A stretch of DNA of 9,559 nt, taken from Pseudomonadota bacterium (GTDB taxonomy: Bacteria; Pseudomonadota; Alphaproteobacteria; Rhizobiales; Rhizobiaceae). The notes below the pieces were generated by a model. It searched no databases and was not told the DNA's origin. It worked only from the letters and a program-made list of their open reading frames with translations. The stretch covers positions 1-9,559 of the forward strand of contig JAEYXI010000612.1 of assembly GCA_023428515.1 (NCBI GenBank), given 5' to 3'. The first letter of the stretch is position 1; every line of letters begins with the position of its first letter. Shown piece by piece: positions 6,546 to 9,559 of the stretch. A program made the position numbers and the translations under genes.

Positions 6546-7523
6546 ATGTCCAAAGCTGTCAAGATCCACGCCCACGGCGGTCCCGAAGTGCTTTCCTACG
6601 AAGACCACGATCCGGGCAAACCCGGCCCGGGGCAGGTGCTGGTCCGCCATACGGCGATCGGCCTCAATTTCCTCGATACCTACTACCGCAGCGGCCTTTA
6701 TCCGGCGCCCAACGGCCTGCCGCTCATTCCGGGCGGCGAGGCGGCGGGGAAGGTGGTCGAGGTCGGCGAGGGCGTCGACGGGCTGAAGCCTGGCGACCGC
6801 ATTGCCTACACTGCACCGCTCGGGGCCTATGCCGAAGAGCGCGTGATCCCCGCCGACAGGCTCGTCAAGGTGCCTGATGGCGTCAGCGACGAGCAGGCGG
6901 CGGCGATGATGCTGAAGGGCATGACCGCCGAATATCTGCTGCGCCGCACGTTCAAGGTAAAGGCCGGCGACACCATCCTCTGTCATGCGGCGGCGGGCGG
7001 TGTCGGGCTGATCCTCGGCCAGTGGGCGAAACATCTCGGCGCGACGACCATCGGAACCGCCGGCTCAGCTGACAAGGTCGAACTCGCCAGGCAGCATGGC
7101 TACGACCATGTGATCAACTACCGCGAGCAGGATTTCGTCGCCGAGGTGAAGCGGATCACGGACGGCAGGCTCTGCGACGTGGTCTACGATTCCGTCGGCA
7201 AGGACACCTATATGGGCTCGCTCGACTGTCTGCGCCCGCTCGGCCTGTTCGCCTGCTTCGGCCAGTCCTCCGGGCCGATCCCGCCCTTCGACCTGTCGAT
7301 TCTCGCCCGGAAAGGCTCGCTCTTCGCGACACGTCCGACGCTCTTCGTCTACATCGCCAAGCGTGAGGACCTGGAAGCCTCCGCCGCCGCGCTTTTCGAT
7401 GTGGTCTCGTCCGGCGCGGTCGAGATCAGGATCAACCAGCGCTATGCACTCAAGGATGTGGCCAAGGCGCATGCCGACCTGGAAAACCGCAAGACGTCAG
7501 GGACGACCATTCTGATTCCGTGA
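6546..7523 (+). CDS. qor: NADPH:quinone oxidoreductase, zinc-independent MDR family
   Basis: This 325-residue cytoplasmic protein of the medium-chain dehydrogenase/reductase superfamily is close in length and layout to Escherichia coli Qor (QOR-1 type), which reduces quinones with NADPH. The N-terminal GroES-like domain covers about 1-125 (IGLNFLDTYYRSGLYP at 38-53, GGEAAGKVVEVG at 63-74). The Rossmann domain has AAAGGVG (148-154), and the C-terminus ends HADLENRKTSGTTILIP. The cysteine/histidine zinc ligands of alcohol dehydrogenases are missing, as expected for this branch. GAGAAG (6531-6536) inside the end of pcs acts as ribosome binding site, and ATG follows the pcs TGA by 3 bases, so the pair is probably co-transcribed and translationally coupled. 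The physiological acceptor is unknown. Confidence 0.93.
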   Translation: MSKAVKIHAHGGPEVLSYEDHDPGKPGPGQVLVRHTAIGLNFLDTYYRSGLYPAPNGLPLIPGGEAAGKVVEVGEGVDGLKPGDRIAYTAPLGAYAEERVIPADRLVKVPDGVSDEQAAAMMLKGMTAEYLLRRTFKVKAGDTILCHAAAGGVGLILGQWAKHLGATTIGTAGSADKVELARQHGYDHVINYREQDFVAEVKRITDGRLCDVVYDSVGKDTYMGSLDCLRPLGLFACFGQSSGPIPPFDLSILARKGSLFATRPTLFVYIAKREDLEASAAALFDVVSSGAVEIRINQRYALKDVAKAHADLENRKTSGTTILIP

Positions 7524-7550
7524 ATAATCCGGCCAGATATTCCTGAAAAT

Positions 7551-7567
7551 CTTGAAAATCTTTCAAG
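7551..7567. repeat. Perfect palindrome overlapping the ABC-operon promoter
   Basis: CTTGAAA (7551-7557) and TTTCAAG (7561-7567) are exact inverted copies with a 3-base spacer. They overlap a 9-base tandem direct repeat, TGAAAATCT at 7544-7552 and 7553-7561. No T-run follows, so it is unlikely to be a terminator for the upstream quinone oxidoreductase gene. A repressor operator over the -35 box is the favoured reading, as inference. Confidence 0.6.
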
Positions 7568-7579
7568 CCGCCACTGTCT
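7551..7579 (+). promoter_or_regulatory. Likely promoter of the nucleoside/sugar ABC operon
   Basis: CTTGAA (7551-7556), a 17-base spacer and CTGTCT (7574-7579) fit the alphaproteobacterial housekeeping pattern CTTGAC-N17-CTATAT with 5/6 and 4/6 matches. The start point would be near 7586, leaving a leader of about 70 bases before the GTG start. This leader carries a small hairpin, ATCTG/CAGAT at 7630-7644, directly before the ribosome binding site. Confidence 0.45.
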
Positions 7580-7645
7580 TTGCGTTATGGCGATGCTGGA
7601 ACTACGATGCCCCCGGGAACACAGAACACATCTGGCAAACAGATT

Positions 7646-7651
7646 GGGAGG
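7646..7651 (+). promoter_or_regulatory. Ribosome binding site supporting the GTG start of the ABC ATPase
   Basis: GGGAGG lies 4 bases before GTG 7656-7658. An in-frame ATG at 7587 has no comparable site and would sit at the predicted transcription start, so GTG is preferred. Confidence 0.7.
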
Positions 7652-7655
7652 CACT

Positions 7656-9221
7656 GTGAGTGCTAGCTCCAACAGCGCGAACCTTCTTGAGGTTCGCGGC
7701 CTGACGAAAATATTCGGCACGCTAAGGGCGTGCGATGCGGTCGACCTCACGATCCGCAAGGGCGAGATTCACGCGCTGCTCGGTGAGAACGGCGCCGGCA
7801 AGTCCACGCTGGTCAAGATGCTGTTCGGCTCGCTCGAACCGTATTCGGGCGAAATCCGCTGGAATGGCGAGCCGGTCAGGATCACCAGCCCAAGCGTCGC
7901 GAAGAAGCTCGGCATCGGCATGGTCTTCCAGCATTTCTCGCTGTTCGAGGCCCTGTCGGCGGCGGAGAACATCGCGCTGTCGCTCGACGACCAGACGCCC
8001 ATCTCCACCATCGCCGCCAAGGCGAAAGCGCTCTCCTACAGCTACGGGCTGCCGCTCGACCCCTATTCGCTGGTCGGCGACCTCTCGGTCGGCGAACGCC
8101 AGCGCATCGAGATCATCCGCTGCCTGCTGCAGGCGCCCGAACTCATCATCCTCGATGAGCCGACATCGGTGCTGACGCCGCAGGAGGCCGACAAGCTGTT
8201 CGAGACGCTCGAGCGGCTGCGTTCGGAAGGCAAGTCGATCCTCTACATCTCGCACCGCCTCGAAGAGGTGAAGCGCATGTGCGACGCCGCGACCGTGATG
8301 CGTCACGGCAAGGTCGTCGGCCACACCGATCCGCGCAAGGAGACTGCCGCTTCGCTCGCCCGCATGATGGTCGGCACCGAAGTTCACGCGGTCGTACGCG
8401 CGCCGGTCGAAGGCATCGAGAAAGCCGAGCCGCTGCTCGAGATCAAGAGCCTCAGCCGCAAGCCCGCGACGCCGTTCTCCACGCCGCTCCGCAACATTTC
8501 GCTGAACGTCAGGGCAGGGGAAGTCATCGGCATCGCCGGCGTCGCCGGCAACGGCCAGGGCGAGTTCTTCGAGGCGGTTTCTGGCGAGGCGATGCAGCCG
8601 GAGGCCGGTACCGTCCGCATCCGCGGCAAGGACGCCGGACACCTCAACATCACCGGCCGCCGCCTGCTCGGCGCGGCTTTCGTCCCCGAAGAGCGGCTAG
8701 GCCATGGCGCCGCACCGCGCATGAAGCTCTCGGAAAACCTGTTCCTGTCGCGCTATGCGACCGACCGCAAGGCTTTCCTCGCCACGGGCGGCCTGGTCAA
8801 GGAAGGCGCTATCGACACCGCCACCCAGCGCATCATCCAGGAGATGGACGTGCGCAAAAGCGCGCGTGACCCCGAGGCCGCGGCGCTTTCGGGAGGCAAT
8901 CTGCAGAAATTCATCATCGGCCGTGAACTCGACCGTCAGCCGACCGTCATGGTCGTCAACCAGCCGACCTGGGGCGTCGATGCGGGTGCCGCAGCCAAGA
9001 TCAGGCAATCCCTGATCGAACTGTCGCGCAGTGGCTCGGCGGTCCTGGTCATCAGCCAGGATCTCGACGAACTGTTCGAGATCTCCGATGCGATTGCGGT
9101 CATGCACAATGGCGAGTTGTCCAGGCCGCTGCCGCGCGCCGAGGCCACTTTCGAGAAGATCGGCCTCCTGATGGGCGGCGCCGAACCCGGCCATGTCGAA
9201 CACAAGACGGAGGCGGTCTGA
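7656..9221 (+). CDS. Nucleoside/simple-sugar ABC transporter double ATP-binding protein (NupA/RbsA type)
   Basis: This 521-residue cytoplasmic subunit has two fused nucleotide-binding domains, as in RbsA and in NupA/YufO of BMP-dependent nucleoside importers. Domain 1: Walker A GENGAGKST (43-51), Q-loop Gln92, signature LSVGE (143-147), Walker B LIILDEP (163-169), His200. Domain 2: degenerate Walker A GVAGNGQGE (295-303) lacking GKS/T, signature LSGGN (411-415), Walker B VMVVNQPT (431-438) and ISQDLDE (466-472). This pattern is normal for the family, in which one site is catalytically weak. The GTG start is chosen over ATG 7587 because of GGGAGG at 7646-7651; the longer form would add 23 residues. 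The permease gene starts within its stop codon (TGATG). The NNWNIGAEGQ permease partner favours the BMP/NupABC branch over ribose importers; the exact substrate is open. Confidence 0.93.
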   Translation: MSASSNSANLLEVRGLTKIFGTLRACDAVDLTIRKGEIHALLGENGAGKSTLVKMLFGSLEPYSGEIRWNGEPVRITSPSVAKKLGIGMVFQHFSLFEALSAAENIALSLDDQTPISTIAAKAKALSYSYGLPLDPYSLVGDLSVGERQRIEIIRCLLQAPELIILDEPTSVLTPQEADKLFETLERLRSEGKSILYISHRLEEVKRMCDAATVMRHGKVVGHTDPRKETAASLARMMVGTEVHAVVRAPVEGIEKAEPLLEIKSLSRKPATPFSTPLRNISLNVRAGEVIGIAGVAGNGQGEFFEAVSGEAMQPEAGTVRIRGKDAGHLNITGRRLLGAAFVPEERLGHGAAPRMKLSENLFLSRYATDRKAFLATGGLVKEGAIDTATQRIIQEMDVRKSARDPEAAALSGGNLQKFIIGRELDRQPTVMVVNQPTWGVDAGAAAKIRQSLIELSRSGSAVLVISQDLDELFEISDAIAVMHNGELSRPLPRAEATFEKIGLLMGGAEPGHVEHKTEAV

Positions 9222-9559
9222 TGCGCATCGAACTCGTCAGGCGCCCACAGCATTCGGCGCTGTTCTCGGCGCTGTCGCCATTCATCGCGCTCGGCCTCAC
9301 ACTGGTTGCCGGCGCGATCATGTTCTCGCTGCTCGGCAAGAACCCGGTCGATGCGCTCTATTACTATTTCATCGACCCGCTGACCGGCATCTGGGATCCG
9401 GGCAATCGCTGGCAGTTGCACGAGCTTGCGATCAAGGCGGCGCCGCTGATCCTGATCGCCGTCGGTTTGTCGGTCTGCTATCTCTCCAACAACTGGAATA
9501 TCGGCGCCGAGGGCCAGTTCATCGCCGGCGCGGTGGCCGGCTCCTTCATCCCGGTGCTG
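9221..9559 (+). CDS. ABC transporter permease, NupB/YufP type (BPD_transp_2), partial
   Basis: The first 113 residues of an inner-membrane permease are present; the gene runs off the right edge. Its ATG (9221-9223) overlaps the ATPase stop by one base (TGATG), and GGAGG at 9209-9213 lies 7 bases upstream, so the two are translationally coupled. Visible features are a cytoplasmic N-terminus, a first membrane helix at about 17-38, a loop LYYYFIDPLTGIWDPG, and helices from about residue 71 on (IKAAPLILIAVGLSVCYL). The NNWNIGAEGQFIAGAVAG segment (90-107) is the conserved signature of permeases in the BMP-family nucleoside/sugar importers. A second permease and a BMP binding protein are expected nearby, outside the window. 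Confidence 0.92.
   Translation, partial: MRIELVRRPQHSALFSALSPFIALGLTLVAGAIMFSLLGKNPVDALYYYFIDPLTGIWDPGNRWQLHELAIKAAPLILIAVGLSVCYLSNNWNIGAEGQFIAGAVAGSFIPVL

Noticed and set aside
7551..7567. Palindrome as a terminator for the quinone oxidoreductase gene
   Set aside because: The stem is AT-rich with only two G/C pairs per arm, the loop is 3 bases and no T-run follows. A promoter or operator role fits better.
7587..7655. ATG 7587 as the start of the ABC ATPase
   Set aside because: The 23 extra residues do not resemble the family, and there is no ribosome binding site. GTG 7656 has GGGAGG directly upstream.
7524..7655. Purine or other riboswitch upstream of the nucleoside-type ABC operon
   Set aside because: The leader is only about 70 bases after the predicted start, and no recognisable aptamer core or expression-platform hairpin was seen.
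7722..8642. A 306-codon antisense open frame within the ABC ATPase gene
   Set aside because: Its composition is Asp/Arg/Leu-rich with no domain, while the sense strand carries complete Walker and signature motifs.

Overview
The window is high-GC bacterial DNA that looks like a chromosomal stretch from an alphaproteobacterium of the Rhizobiales, most likely near Mesorhizobium/Phyllobacteriaceae. Three things point there: a phosphatidylcholine synthase with the Pcs-type motif, an IalB-family protein, and an HspQ of the long alphaproteobacterial type. The lineage is inferred from remembered family resemblance, not from a search. The genes look like ordinary core and housekeeping genes. There is no insertion sequence, phage gene, CRISPR array, tRNA or rRNA, and no frameshifted gene.

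Layout from left to right. (1) Leftward pair: a YejA-like periplasmic peptide-binding protein (2003 to 201), followed after 11 bases by a DsbA/FrnE-family thioredoxin-fold protein that runs off the left edge. (2) A 249-base divergent intergenic region rich in inverted repeats. (3) Rightward ialB-family gene (2253-2894), convergent with leftward hspQ (3295 to 2963) across a very clear bidirectional terminator. (4) Rightward AEC-family transporter gene (3411-4373), divergent from hspQ. Its 3' end overlaps by 24 bases the 3' end of a leftward UbiH/UbiF-type flavin hydroxylase gene (5561 to 4350, TTG start). (5) A 192-base divergent region with a tandem 13-base repeat, then rightward pcs (5754-6542) and a quinone oxidoreductase (6546-7523) only 3 bases apart. 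(6) A 132-base regulatory gap with a promoter-like site overlapped by a palindrome, then a BMP/NupABC-type nucleoside or sugar ABC operon: the double ATPase (7656-9221) and the first permease (from 9221, cut by the right edge).

How the genes work together. Two envelope import systems are partly visible: peptide capture at the left, and nucleoside/simple-sugar uptake at the right. The middle carries envelope and membrane functions (IalB-like periplasmic protein, AEC carrier, ubiquinone-type hydroxylase, phosphatidylcholine synthesis, quinone reductase) plus a stress protein linked to proteolysis. I see no convincing novel multi-gene system. The observations most worth checking are the structured intergenic regions: the hairpin series upstream of ialB, the tandem repeat between the ubiH-like gene and pcs, and the palindrome over the ABC-operon promoter.
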